This document shows positions 8,031 through 17,337 of a DNA stretch of 64,000 nt, piece by piece (positions within the stretch are counted from its first letter, which is position 1; every line of letters starts with the position of its first letter). A program made the position numbers and the translations under genes. The notes beneath the pieces were generated by a model that saw only the letters and a program-made list of their open reading frames with translations, was not told the origin of the DNA and did not search any database. The stretch comes from Paenibacillaceae bacterium. Its GTDB lineage: Bacteria; Bacillota; Bacilli; Paenibacillales; Paenibacillaceae. The DNA lies in the NCBI GenBank assembly GCA_004134985.1, contig REGQ01000017.1, positions 1-64,000 of the forward strand, read 5' to 3'.

Positions 8031-11000
8031 TTAGTCGAACTGCACCGATGCAGCCAGATTGATTGGCGCTTGCCCTACTTCATCATACTGATCAAACAAA
8101 AACACCTTTACTTTGTAAGAAGCCTTGCTCGGATCAGGCACGTTAAAGTACGCCGTGATCGTTTGCTCCGTCGTCACATCCTGTTCCACTGCAACAATAT
8201 TGACCGGCGTTTCGCCGTCCAGAAGCTCGAATACGACAACCTCAGCGCCGTCATGCAGATCCCCCCCTGGTCTTGGCGAAACCTTCACCGTTGCTTTCAA
8301 GGATGTGGCTCGCCCGAGCGTGCCTACCTTCTCGATTTTGTAGCCGTACTCCGCAGCAAGTTTCGCTTCGCAATCGAGCAATTTCTGCAGGTTGGTAATG
8401 TCTGCATGTACCGCTCCCGCTCCAATTGCAATCGTAACCAACCCTCTGGCTGCAACGACAGCTGCTTTGTCTGCCAACGTCAAGCTGGCTGGCTCCGGCA
8501 GCGCTGCAATGGCATCTTTCGCTGCCAGAATATGCGCTTGTTTCATTTCCTCCGCACTGTCCAGCAGGATAAACACAGGGCGTTCACTTACCTTAATCGT
8601 GACTTGGCTGTTAGCCGTCAGGTTCAATGGGGTTAAGTTTCCATGCTGGCTTTTGTCGACCAATTCAACCAGCGTGGCATCATCCGGATTTTCGGAGAGC
8701 GCCAGAGTGTAGTTGTTGACGACAGTGCCATTGCTCGTTGGACTCCATACCGCATAGGCTTTCACATCATCGTTCTCGTCCATAAATTTGTAGATTCGGA
8801 CGTTCGGATTGCCCGAATCGGCTTCTTCTTTAAAATAGAGACCTTCCAGCGTGTTTTTCATCGTGTAAGTATAGTACCAGGATGTGCGCGGTACTTGCCC
8901 TGTCGCTGGGCTCGTCACTAATCCCGAAGTCGCGAATTGTCCAGGCGTTTCGATGCCATCCGTATCACGAATCATATACATCTGTGCCCGTTCAACGCCA
9001 GCGGCAGCAATTTCAAGGTAGGAGCGAGTGAGCCATTGCGCCTGCACTTCCTCTGATGAATAGTTGACTTGATTAGCCGTATTTACGATTGGCTGGGCCG
9101 ATATGGGTGAACCCGGATTAACATCGTAGCCAAATTCGCTCACCCAAACCTCTTTGTCCGGCAAGTAGCGGTTGCGATAGTCTGTGAACACTTTTAATTT
9201 GTTCTTCAGACCGAATGCTTCCGGGCTAAGCCCTTTCCACTCATCGTTGAAGGTGTACACGTGCAGATTGATGACATCTCCGGGGAAGCTGCCATTGATT
9301 CCGTTAGCGTCACGGTTTTGTTCCCCCCACAACTTGACTGCTTTAATATAATCCAGGGAGTAGCTTAGTGAAGCATCTGCCAGACCTGCCATTACGAAAG
9401 TTGCATTCGGGTCCGCTTGCTTGACTCCAAACGTGCTCTCATTGTTCGAATCCAGCATCGTCCCTTGATGGCCATCGTACGCAGCGCTCATTCTGGCAGC
9501 GTATTCGAAGGGGGTATACATTTTTTCGCGCGGTTCCCATGGCGCATCGATTTCGTTGCCGCCTTCAAAATACTGAATATAGCCCAAACCGCTTAAAGGC
9601 TGGTTGCTGTCCGCTAGTTTAAGTTTAGACGCATCGACAGCCGTGCTGCCGTACCTCGCGGCATATTGATACAAATGATCTGCATAGGGCGCGTAGGAAG
9701 CCGGGATCTCCGGATTGGAATTCGGCGCCACCATATTTTTCTTATTGGTGTTCCATGGCACTTCATTTTGAATAACCGGGAATACAGTCACACCATTTTG
9801 GTGCAGTTTTTTATAGTAGTCATCGAAATCCCAGCCGCCCCCTGCATAGCTTGGGCTCCAGGCATTTTTGCTGTTTGGATACCCTACATAGTCCTCCGCC
9901 CAGTCGCCTTCGTCCCAGTACCAGTTATGGTACTCACGTATGTTGCCAGCAACAAGCAACAAATCGAGCGGGTCATCAATGAAGGCATTGATACCAATAA
10001 ACTGGTCCATCGTCTCGCGCGCCTTGTAAGGCGTAGGAGCCGGCTCCTGTTCAAGTGCCTCCAGCGGCTTACCGTACAGTACGATCTCATTGAACAACCG
10101 CGGCTCACCAACCCATGCACCGGTTGGACTTTGATTGTCATTAACGACCAGCAGATAACGCGTCTGAATGTTGGCTGCACTGACATCGTAATGTGTCCAG
10201 CTCTCGCTCCCAACCGGCTTGCTGTATTCTTTCAGCAGTGTCCAATTGTTCGGCGAGCCATAGTAAATTTTATTTTTCCCGTTGCTGCCTTTGCCGTATA
10301 AATAAATATCCTCCAGTTCATATGACGCTTTCAGATCGATAACCGCATCATTCGGGTTACGGTAATACTGCCCATAGCCCGTTTCCCACATCGTTGTCGG
10401 ATTGCCTCCAACACCTGCTTTTGGATCCCCGACCAGCAATTGTTCATCCACCATCATCGCTGGCGAACCTTCGGAGTAAAGATTCATTGTCATATCCGGC
10501 GTAAGCAAAATTTTACCGGAAACGCCTACTTGCTGCAGCGGAACATCGACTTGAATTACATTGGAGAGCGAAGACAGGTTCTCTTCCTCATCCATCGTCT
10601 TCATGGCGATATAATATGACTCTCCGCCTTGCAACTGCACCCTCATCGTCTGGGCTGTTCCAGCAGAAGCAGGCGCTGGCACGACGCCGAACACTTTGCT
10701 GGCCTGCGCCCAGTTTGCTTCTGTAATCTGTGTGGAGCTGTAGCGAATATCATAGGCTGTTGCCGTGCCCGCACTGCTTCCCGGGTTCACCCATGAAGTC
10801 GGTGCTGTCCATCCGATATCCACCGTGTAGTTAGGACCAGGAGCCGTCTCCTGAAGATCAGTAATTGCCGCAGGCGCTTGTGTATTCAGTACGAACGTTT
10901 CTGCTGAGGTCAGATTGGACAATGCCCCTTCACCAGCACTGCCTGTTGCCTTCATAGCAAAATGATACGTCGTCTCTGCAGACAGTCCGGAGACCACTGC

Positions 11001-11786
11001 CGTTTCTACCGTACCTGCGGAAAGCGGCTGCGCTGTCAATGCGACCTTCGTCGCTGCCGCCCAGTTCGCTGACGTAATTTCCGATGTGCTGTATCTTATA
11101 TCGTAAGATACTGCGCTGCCCCATCCTTTATAATCGCGTCCTTCCAGCTCGATTCCCTCATCGCCTGGCGCCGTAAAGGTCAATTTCACTTCTTTGGAAT
11201 TAACCGCTGTCGCAGCCAGATCTTCTACTGCCCCGGGCAGCAATCTGACTGCCGGGTACAATTGCGTCTTTTGGGAATCGCCGCGTGTAACGCCTGTTGA
11301 TTCCCACTCTCCTCTTAGAAATGAGGAACGGTCAACGGCTTTAAACTCAACGCGGATATCGTATTTCTGATCTGCAACAAGGTCAATTGTGCCTTGGTTC
11401 CATACCTGTGTACCCGAACCTTGCCAATAGTCAACTACCAGTTCCTCATTAACCCATAATCGATATTTGTCATTTGCACCAGACTGCGTATGGAAGGTGT
11501 ACGTTCCCGTATTCAACGCTTCCAATTGTCCGATAAGACGGACAGCATAAGGAGCATCCCAATTGGATGGATCAACATCCCATGTAGAAAAGCCCAGTTT
11601 ATCTAATGTGCCACGCTTCTTGAATTGTTTAAAATCAGAGTGATCATACGTCTCATATTCAATGCCTGTCCCTGCATGCTCCGCTGCTGTTACACTCGCA
11701 GCAAATTGACCAGAAGCACCAATAAAAGAAAATACAACCATCCATAGCGCTAAAAAACTAAGCATCGTCTTGGAAACCATACGCAT
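8031..11786 (-). CDS. Large secreted multidomain glycoside hydrolase-like protein (PA14-FnIII-FnIII-clan A barrel)
   Basis: A 1251-residue exported protein. The signal peptide (1-35) is followed by a PA14-like carbohydrate-binding domain (about 40-180), two fibronectin III domains (about 185-415), a discoidin-like beta domain (about 425-580) and a TIM-barrel-like core (about 590-1020). The core contains YFEGGNEIDAPW and VWVSEFGYD, the two Glu expected for acid and nucleophile of a clan GH-A retaining hydrolase. The C-terminal 230 residues look like helical linker plus beta domain. It does not match a family I can name with certainty. The start at 11786 has GGAGG nine bases upstream. With the SLH protein directly downstream (TAATG overlap), it is probably the extracellular depolymerase of the locus. 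Confidence 0.8.
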   Translation of the reverse strand: MRMVSKTMLSFLALWMVVFSFIGASGQFAASVTAAEHAGTGIEYETYDHSDFKQFKKRGTLDKLGFSTWDVDPSNWDAPYAVRLIGQLEALNTGTYTFHTQSGANDKYRLWVNEELVVDYWQGSGTQVWNQGTIDLVADQKYDIRVEFKAVDRSSFLRGEWESTGVTRGDSQKTQLYPAVRLLPGAVEDLAATAVNSKEVKLTFTAPGDEGIELEGRDYKGWGSAVSYDIRYSTSEITSANWAAATKVALTAQPLSAGTVETAVVSGLSAETTYHFAMKATGSAGEGALSNLTSAETFVLNTQAPAAITDLQETAPGPNYTVDIGWTAPTSWVNPGSSAGTATAYDIRYSSTQITEANWAQASKVFGVVPAPASAGTAQTMRVQLQGGESYYIAMKTMDEEENLSSLSNVIQVDVPLQQVGVSGKILLTPDMTMNLYSEGSPAMMVDEQLLVGDPKAGVGGNPTTMWETGYGQYYRNPNDAVIDLKASYELEDIYLYGKGSNGKNKIYYGSPNNWTLLKEYSKPVGSESWTHYDVSAANIQTRYLLVVNDNQSPTGAWVGEPRLFNEIVLYGKPLEALEQEPAPTPYKARETMDQFIGINAFIDDPLDLLLVAGNIREYHNWYWDEGDWAEDYVGYPNSKNAWSPSYAGGGWDFDDYYKKLHQNGVTVFPVIQNEVPWNTNKKNMVAPNSNPEIPASYAPYADHLYQYAARYGSTAVDASKLKLADSNQPLSGLGYIQYFEGGNEIDAPWEPREKMYTPFEYAARMSAAYDGHQGTMLDSNNESTFGVKQADPNATFVMAGLADASLSYSLDYIKAVKLWGEQNRDANGINGSFPGDVINLHVYTFNDEWKGLSPEAFGLKNKLKVFTDYRNRYLPDKEVWVSEFGYDVNPGSPISAQPIVNTANQVNYSSEEVQAQWLTRSYLEIAAAGVERAQMYMIRDTDGIETPGQFATSGLVTSPATGQVPRTSWYYTYTMKNTLEGLYFKEEADSGNPNVRIYKFMDENDDVKAYAVWSPTSNGTVVNNYTLALSENPDDATLVELVDKSQHGNLTPLNLTANSQVTIKVSERPVFILLDSAEEMKQAHILAAKDAIAALPEPASLTLADKAAVVAARGLVTIAIGAGAVHADITNLQKLLDCEAKLAAEYGYKIEKVGTLGRATSLKATVKVSPRPGGDLHDGAEVVVFELLDGETPVNIVAVEQDVTTEQTITAYFNVPDPSKASYKVKVFLFDQYDEVGQAPINLAASVQFD

Positions 11787-11890
11787 CGAATAATTCCTCC
11801 CGAATCTTTAATTATTCAATTGCTGCATCAATTGCTCTACTTGGATGATTTAAATGAGTTGGATGACTTGGATGACCTGAACGGCCTGGC

Positions 11891-13543
11891 TTATTTTCCC
11901 TCCAACCCATTCCATACAGCCTGCCATTCCTCTAGCGTGGTGTCCTTGTGGACAATAATTAACTCTCCCCTCCCCTGCAATACATGCTGGATGATCGGTT
12001 CATCATTTTTTTCATCTGTAATAAAAGATTGTCTGCCAAGCACCTCTGCATAAATCGTTGGCATTTCGGTCAAGTACACATTGTCGCTGTTTTTTTGAAA
12101 CAAATCACTTGTGGCAACGACAGTTCCGCCGTTTTCCATAAACTGCAGCAGACGGCTCTCCAGCACCGCATCATAAATAATGTGGCGTGGAAGAATCAAG
12201 GTCTGCAGCCCTTCCAACTGATCCGCCGAATACACGATCCGGTGTGCTTGATCAGCCGCAAATATGCTTTGGTAAACGACATGAACCATATAACGTGTAT
12301 ACTTCAAACGATCGGGCAAGTGGCTGTCCCACTGACTGATCGTGTAGACCCATGAGCTTTCAAAGCTGAAATACAGACCGATTCCTGAGGGGACCAATAA
12401 ATCGCCATCCTGTATCTGGTTTTGTTCCGTCCCCAGCCTCGCGTCTTCTACACTTCTTAACTGCGACCATTTCTGCAGGGCCGCATATTTCTCTGTCGGT
12501 TGACCCGTAATTGTCATCAATTCTTGCAAACCTTGTTCTTGACCGAAAGAAAACGGTTTCAATTTAAAAATAAAAAACCAGTTGTTGCGCCGTCTGCGCG
12601 CCTGATCAATCCCGTCAAGCCATCCCTTCAATTCGCCGCCTGTCCCGTATTCGAGAAACCAGGCATTGTCAGGCTTTAAACTGTACATAAAATCGGCATA
12701 AAAAGCATTTTCGTACAGCTCATCACTGTAAACATCAATACCGACGGCATCCATATCTTCTGTCAAATCGATCCAGTCAATATTGTCTCCCCATTGAAAA
12801 TAATACACATTCGTTGAAACCGGACGACCGGGACTCCACTGCCGCAGAAGGGCTGTCTGCATTCTGCTGAATGCGCTAATCGATCGGGAGCTGAATCTTG
12901 TAAAATTCATTTCCAGGCTCGGATGATGCTTCACCTGCAAGTCAGCCGTATACGTCATCGGCGGAGCGATCTGATCGAAACGTTGGTACGTCTGCGACCA
13001 GAATACTGTGCCCCATCGCTTGTTCAACTGTTCAATCGTCTTATAGTTGTCAGTCAAATAGTTTTGAAACGCCAGTTTGCAATAACCGCAGTAACACCGC
13101 TTCTGCTCTCCGCCGAATTCATTGTCCAATTGCCAGGCAGCAACGTTGGGATGGTTGCCGTACCGCTTCGCCAACTGTTCGACAATGCGCTGCGAGTGAA
13201 GCTGATAAGCCGGAGCATTGTAGCAGCGGTGCTGCCTGCCGCCAAATACATTCCGGCGTCCTTGCGCATCGACCGGCAGTACTTCAGGATACTTCTCGAC
13301 AAGCCAGATTGGGGGGGCGGCCGTCGGCGTACACAGTACAACCTCTATATCATGGTCCTTTGCCAGATCGATGAATTGATCCAGCCAGTCCCACTGATAC
13401 TTCCCCTCATCCGTCTCCATCTCCGACCAGGCGAACTCGCCGATTCGTACACGGCGAATTCCTGCTGCGCGGATTGACTTCAGATCGACGCCCCACTGAT
13501 TTGAAGCAACATGTTCAGGATAATAAGCGACACCTAATTTCAA
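11891..13543 (-). CDS. GH42 beta-galactosidase-like enzyme
   Basis: A 550-residue cytoplasmic enzyme. GVAYYPEHV at the N-terminus and WQLDNEFGG (acid/base Glu, about residue 145) are GH42 hallmarks. CYCGYC shortly afterwards matches the zinc-binding cysteine cluster, and LEYGTGG probably carries the nucleophile. GH42 enzymes are usually about 650-690 residues, so the C-terminal trimerisation/beta domain region is short. The start appears to be a TTG at 13543 with GGGAG ten bases upstream. It is downstream of the two permease genes, consistent with hydrolysis of imported beta-galactosyl oligosaccharide. The sequence between its stop and the next gene (11787-11890) contains short TTGGATGA repeats only. 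Confidence 0.85.
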   Translation of the reverse strand: MKLGVAYYPEHVASNQWGVDLKSIRAAGIRRVRIGEFAWSEMETDEGKYQWDWLDQFIDLAKDHDIEVVLCTPTAAPPIWLVEKYPEVLPVDAQGRRNVFGGRQHRCYNAPAYQLHSQRIVEQLAKRYGNHPNVAAWQLDNEFGGEQKRCYCGYCKLAFQNYLTDNYKTIEQLNKRWGTVFWSQTYQRFDQIAPPMTYTADLQVKHHPSLEMNFTRFSSRSISAFSRMQTALLRQWSPGRPVSTNVYYFQWGDNIDWIDLTEDMDAVGIDVYSDELYENAFYADFMYSLKPDNAWFLEYGTGGELKGWLDGIDQARRRRNNWFFIFKLKPFSFGQEQGLQELMTITGQPTEKYAALQKWSQLRSVEDARLGTEQNQIQDGDLLVPSGIGLYFSFESSWVYTISQWDSHLPDRLKYTRYMVHVVYQSIFAADQAHRIVYSADQLEGLQTLILPRHIIYDAVLESRLLQFMENGGTVVATSDLFQKNSDNVYLTEMPTIYAEVLGRQSFITDEKNDEPIIQHVLQGRGELIIVHKDTTLEEWQAVWNGLEGK

Positions 13544-13579
13544 TTTGCTGATTCTCCCTTCCCCACTGATTCTCTTCCG

Positions 13580-14467
13580 TTATTCCTTAATGCTGCCCAT
13601 CACAATACCTGTCATGAAGAAGCGCTGCAGAAAGGGATATACCAAAAATATCGGCAATGAACCTACGAAAATCTGGGCGGCGCGAACCGCACGGTTATCC
13701 AGCTTCATCATTCTCAAGGCATCATCGACATCTCTGATTTTCGATAAATCAAGCTTAATGACAACGGTCTGCAAATAGCTGGCCAAAGGGTAATTGCTCG
13801 GATCATTCATATAAATGATGCCTTGAAACCATTCATTCCAATGGCCAACAATCGTAAATAAACCTACAGTAGCGATCGAAGGCAGTGACAACGGCACAAT
13901 GATCCGCCACAGAAGCTTCCAATGTCCAGCCCCGTCCATAAAGGCAGCTTCCATTAATTCCTTCGGCAAAGCCCGGAAGAAATTCAGCATCAAAATGACA
14001 TTGAAGATTGGAACCGCCCCCGGCAGCACCAGCGCCCACATCGTGTCAAGCAGCCCCAGTTCCTTCACAACAATATAAGACGGCACCAGTCCACCGGAAA
14101 ACAACATTGTAAACACAAAAATCCATACGTACCATGTGCGGAACCGGAACTGCGACACCTCTTTGGATAGCGGATAAGCAACCAGCACTGTAAGTACCAT
14201 ATTGACAATAATTCCTAAGCCGACCCGCTGTACAGATACCCAGATTGATGCGATGAAATCCCGTTTTTGGGCTACAAACTGATAGGATTGCCAGGTGAAT
14301 TCGACCGGCCATAGCGTGACCTTATTGGCCTGAATCGCCCCTGTTGAGCTGAATGAAAGCGCAAGCACGTTAACCAGCGGTAAAATGCACAATATGGCCA
14401 TGATTGTCAGCCCCCCATAAATCGAGAGGACAACAATTCTATTGAACAGTGTTTTTTGTTGAACCAT
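13580..14467 (-). CDS. Carbohydrate ABC transporter permease, LplC/YtcP type
   Basis: A 295-residue inner-membrane permease with six predicted transmembrane segments. EAAFMDGAGHWKLLWRIIVPL is split here as its EAA loop, EAAFMDGAG followed by the conserved IIVPLS, which contacts the ATPase. It is the second permease of a CUT1 importer (binding protein 15511, first permease 14557). The ATG at 14467 is favoured over TTG at 14476 because AAGGGAG lies nine bases upstream. No ATPase gene is nearby, as is usual for LplABC/YtcP-type systems that share a housekeeping MsmK/UgpC-like ATPase. Confidence 0.9.
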   Translation of the reverse strand: MVQQKTLFNRIVVLSIYGGLTIMAILCILPLVNVLALSFSSTGAIQANKVTLWPVEFTWQSYQFVAQKRDFIASIWVSVQRVGLGIIVNMVLTVLVAYPLSKEVSQFRFRTWYVWIFVFTMLFSGGLVPSYIVVKELGLLDTMWALVLPGAVPIFNVILMLNFFRALPKELMEAAFMDGAGHWKLLWRIIVPLSLPSIATVGLFTIVGHWNEWFQGIIYMNDPSNYPLASYLQTVVIKLDLSKIRDVDDALRMMKLDNRAVRAAQIFVGSLPIFLVYPFLQRFFMTGIVMGSIKE

Positions 14468-14556
14468 TCGGGACAACTCCCTTCGCGCGAGCCTAGCGTA
14501 AACGGCTTCGCCGTCCCTTGGACGGGGAGCATTCGTTTCGCGGAGAAGTATTTTTA

Positions 14557-15456
14557 TTAAAAAATACGATAGTTTGCAAACCGGTAAGCAAGCAAATAGG
14601 AGATCGTTATCATCGCAAAGGAGATGACCGATTTAAACAGTCCCACTGCTGTTGCGACGCTGAACTGCGCATTAATGAAAGCAAGTCGGTACACAAATGT
14701 ATCGAGAATGTCTCCTGTCGCATAGACAGAAGGATTATACATATTGAAAATTTGGTCAAAGCCGGCGTTCAATACATTGCCAAGACTGAGCGTCGTCATC
14801 AGGACGATAATCGGCAGCATACCCGGCAGCGTAATATGCAGCGTCTGCTTCCAGCGACTGGCCCCGTCAATTACCGCTGCTTCGTACAACATCGGGTTAA
14901 TCGACGTAAGTGCGGCCAAATAAACAATGGTGCCGAATCCGAATTCCTTCCATACATCCGTCCCTACCATCACGAACGGGAACCAGGTCTGACTGCCTAG
15001 AAAATAAATTGGCTCAATACCCAGAGCACCGAGCGCCTGATTCAAAATTCCGCTGCTTGGGGACAACACATCAAGCAAAATGCCACTCAATACGACCCAC
15101 GACAGAAAATGCGGCAAATAGATGACCGTTTGAACCGTACGTTTGAACGCCTGCCTTTTAATTTCATTAAGCAGCAAAGCCGTCGTAATCGGAACGAAAA
15201 GCCCGGCGATAATTTTCATGCCCGAAATAAAGATGGTGTTATAAATGACGGACTTCGTTTGAGGCAAACTGTAGACATAAGAGAAATGCTTCATCCCAAC
15301 CCACTCAGACCCAAAAATCCCTTTAGTTGGAATAAAATCCTGAAACGCAACAACAATTCCCACCATTGGGCCGTACGAAAAGATCAGTACAAGTGCAAGT
15401 CCCGGCCAGAGCATGATGTGGAGCGGCAATTCCATCCGCCATTTTGTACGCGTCAT
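14557..15456 (-). CDS. Carbohydrate ABC transporter permease, LplB/YteP type
   Basis: A 299-residue permease with six predicted transmembrane segments and the EAA loop EAAVIDGASRWKQTLHITLP region. It begins MTRTKWRMELPLHIMLWPGL with a hydrophobic first segment. The ATG at 15456 has AAGGAGG five bases upstream. It forms the heterodimeric pore with the permease at 13580 and receives substrate from the lipoprotein at 15511. It is separated from the binding-protein gene by a small hairpin that may lower its expression relative to the binding protein. Confidence 0.9.
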   Translation of the reverse strand: MTRTKWRMELPLHIMLWPGLALVLIFSYGPMVGIVVAFQDFIPTKGIFGSEWVGMKHFSYVYSLPQTKSVIYNTIFISGMKIIAGLFVPITTALLLNEIKRQAFKRTVQTVIYLPHFLSWVVLSGILLDVLSPSSGILNQALGALGIEPIYFLGSQTWFPFVMVGTDVWKEFGFGTIVYLAALTSINPMLYEAAVIDGASRWKQTLHITLPGMLPIIVLMTTLSLGNVLNAGFDQIFNMYNPSVYATGDILDTFVYRLAFINAQFSVATAVGLFKSVISFAMITISYLLAYRFANYRIF

Positions 15457-15479
15457 AGTGGCCTCCTTCTTAAAAGAGA

Positions 15480-15496
15480 TGGGGAGTGATTCCCCA
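15480..15496 (-). terminator. Weak hairpin between binding-protein and permease genes
   Basis: GGGGA (15481-15485) pairs with TCCCC (15491-15495), extended by one T-A pair, and is followed on the minus strand by TCTCTTTT. It could act as an attenuator that makes the solute-binding protein more abundant than the permeases. The stem is short. Confidence 0.4.
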
Positions 15497-15510
15497 CCTC
15501 CTCCTGTTCA

Positions 15511-17238
15511 TTAATGAAATCTTCCGCTCTCAACCACTTCATCTAAAATTTCCTGTCCGCCTTGCTTATACCATTCTTCAACGAAAGCGGTATCGAAGTC
15601 ATCCAGCGCACGGGTACCGTTAATAATTTCAGTGAATACTTTAATTTGCAAATCCCGCAAAATCGGGCCTTTGGAAATCATCGTTGCCGTCGGTTGACCA
15701 ATATAGTAACTCAGCACCGGCGGGGTTTCCCGCTCATATTGGCCATTAATCGACCAAGCGCCATCCGGCCCAAACAGGGCATTCCAGAACCACATTTCCA
15801 TATTTCCATTGCGGTAATCGAGAATCCCTTTGTAATATCCTTCAGCAGCAGGGGACAGTTCACTTGTTTCGCCTGTTTTCAAAGCTTGCTGAACCGCGTC
15901 GTTGTCCTCCTGGTTCGCATTGCTGAACCCTGGGCCAATTACCGGGGATAGTCCGAATACTTGATAGTTTTTCTCGCCTTCAATAACCTGGTGATAGCTT
16001 TCATCCGCATCCGGACCACTTACCTTCTCGTGGAAGTAGTTCAAAATCTTCATCACAGCTTCCGGATGCTTGGCGTTTTTATTGACGACCATAAATTTAT
16101 CCGGCATGCCTCCGCGCCCAAGCGGGTGAGCCGGCTTGCTGTCGGCAGACACGATCGGGTACGGTCTCCAATCTACCTTGTTATCCTCTGCTTTCATGCT
16201 GGCGATCGGCCAAGTGCCGACCCAGAATTCCCCGTAAGACATGCCTACTTGCCCTGTAGTAGCATATTCGCCGGCTTTGCTTCCATCGGCAACACTGAAT
16301 TCCTTATGAATCGCGCCGGCTGCATACAGCTCCTGCAGCTTGCCGAGCGCAGTCTTCACTTCAGGCAGCGTATCTGCCAATACCGGTTTGCCGTCCGCAT
16401 CTTTCAGGAAAATCAGATCGGTTCCCGAACCGTTGGATGGATTATAAGGGTACGCATGATATCCATTAAAGAAGCCATCCAGTCCTGCCCAGCCGTCAAA
16501 CAGGAACATATCCAGATTCAAGCCGAATGTATCATTTTTGTTATTGCCGTCCGGATCATCGTTTGTAAAAGCAAGCGCAATTTTGATGACATCATCCATC
16601 GTTTTCGGCGGTTCAAGGCCAAGATTTTGCAGCCAGTCGTGGCGAATCCAGATCATCTGCATCCCGCCCGGCGCGCCCCCCCCAAGCGGAATCGCCATCA
16701 GCTTGTCATCGAATGTTGCGCCTTCCAGCTTGATTTTGTCATACTCCTCCAGTGAGGCTCTTGTCACATCCGAAGCATAGTTCGCATAGATTTCCGTCAA
16801 GTCAGCAGCTTGACCGGCATCGACTAGCTGCTTCAACTGCTTCGCGTCCACTTCATAGAAATCGGGCAGATCGCCTGAAATCATCGAAACGGTAATTTTA
16901 TTGTCATATTGCGAGTTGTGAATCTTCCATTTATTTTCGACTTTGATGCCCAGAATTTCTTGAAGATCTCTTGTCCACAGGTTATCATCCAATGACTCGC
17001 CTTTTCTGTATTCTTCGTTATCGCCTGTTTTACGAACAGTCGAAACAGTAATCATCGGATCATACTTGCCGAATGGTCCTGCTTCCACCTGCTGCTCCGG
17101 CTTCTTAGCCGTCTCGGTCACTGCAGGCTTGCTGCTCGGCTCCTTGCCGCTGGTATTTTCCTTGCTGCATGCCGTTACAATGACGAGAACTAACGCCATT
17201 AACAGGATTGCCATCTGTCTCGATTTCCTGCTAGCCAT
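15511..17238 (-). CDS. Extracellular solute-binding lipoprotein (LplA-type, CUT1)
   Basis: A 575-residue lipoprotein. The signal peptide ends in VIVTACSKE, a lipobox with the acylated Cys at about residue 24, followed by a Ser/Lys/Glu-rich linker and a bilobal family 1 binding fold. The length matches the large LplA-like binding proteins of Paenibacillus rather than the ~430-residue sugar binders. The ATG at 17238 has GGGAGG seven bases upstream. It delivers oligosaccharide to the two permeases downstream, and the YesMN pair upstream is the typical regulator of such transporters. Confidence 0.9.
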   Translation of the reverse strand: MASRKSRQMAILLMALVLVIVTACSKENTSGKEPSSKPAVTETAKKPEQQVEAGPFGKYDPMITVSTVRKTGDNEEYRKGESLDDNLWTRDLQEILGIKVENKWKIHNSQYDNKITVSMISGDLPDFYEVDAKQLKQLVDAGQAADLTEIYANYASDVTRASLEEYDKIKLEGATFDDKLMAIPLGGGAPGGMQMIWIRHDWLQNLGLEPPKTMDDVIKIALAFTNDDPDGNNKNDTFGLNLDMFLFDGWAGLDGFFNGYHAYPYNPSNGSGTDLIFLKDADGKPVLADTLPEVKTALGKLQELYAAGAIHKEFSVADGSKAGEYATTGQVGMSYGEFWVGTWPIASMKAEDNKVDWRPYPIVSADSKPAHPLGRGGMPDKFMVVNKNAKHPEAVMKILNYFHEKVSGPDADESYHQVIEGEKNYQVFGLSPVIGPGFSNANQEDNDAVQQALKTGETSELSPAAEGYYKGILDYRNGNMEMWFWNALFGPDGAWSINGQYERETPPVLSYYIGQPTATMISKGPILRDLQIKVFTEIINGTRALDDFDTAFVEEWYKQGGQEILDEVVESGRFH

Positions 17239-17337
17239 CCTTGTTCCTCCCTTTTCTTTCGTTAGTTAGGTTCTACTATTATTATGGGCAATAGCAATGG
17301 CTGCGGGCTATAAGACTGTGTTGTCTTTATTGACTTT

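Noticed and set aside
9666-10301. Plus-strand frame of 211 codons
   Set aside because: Antisense shadow of the large secreted hydrolase; the minus strand carries clear domains.
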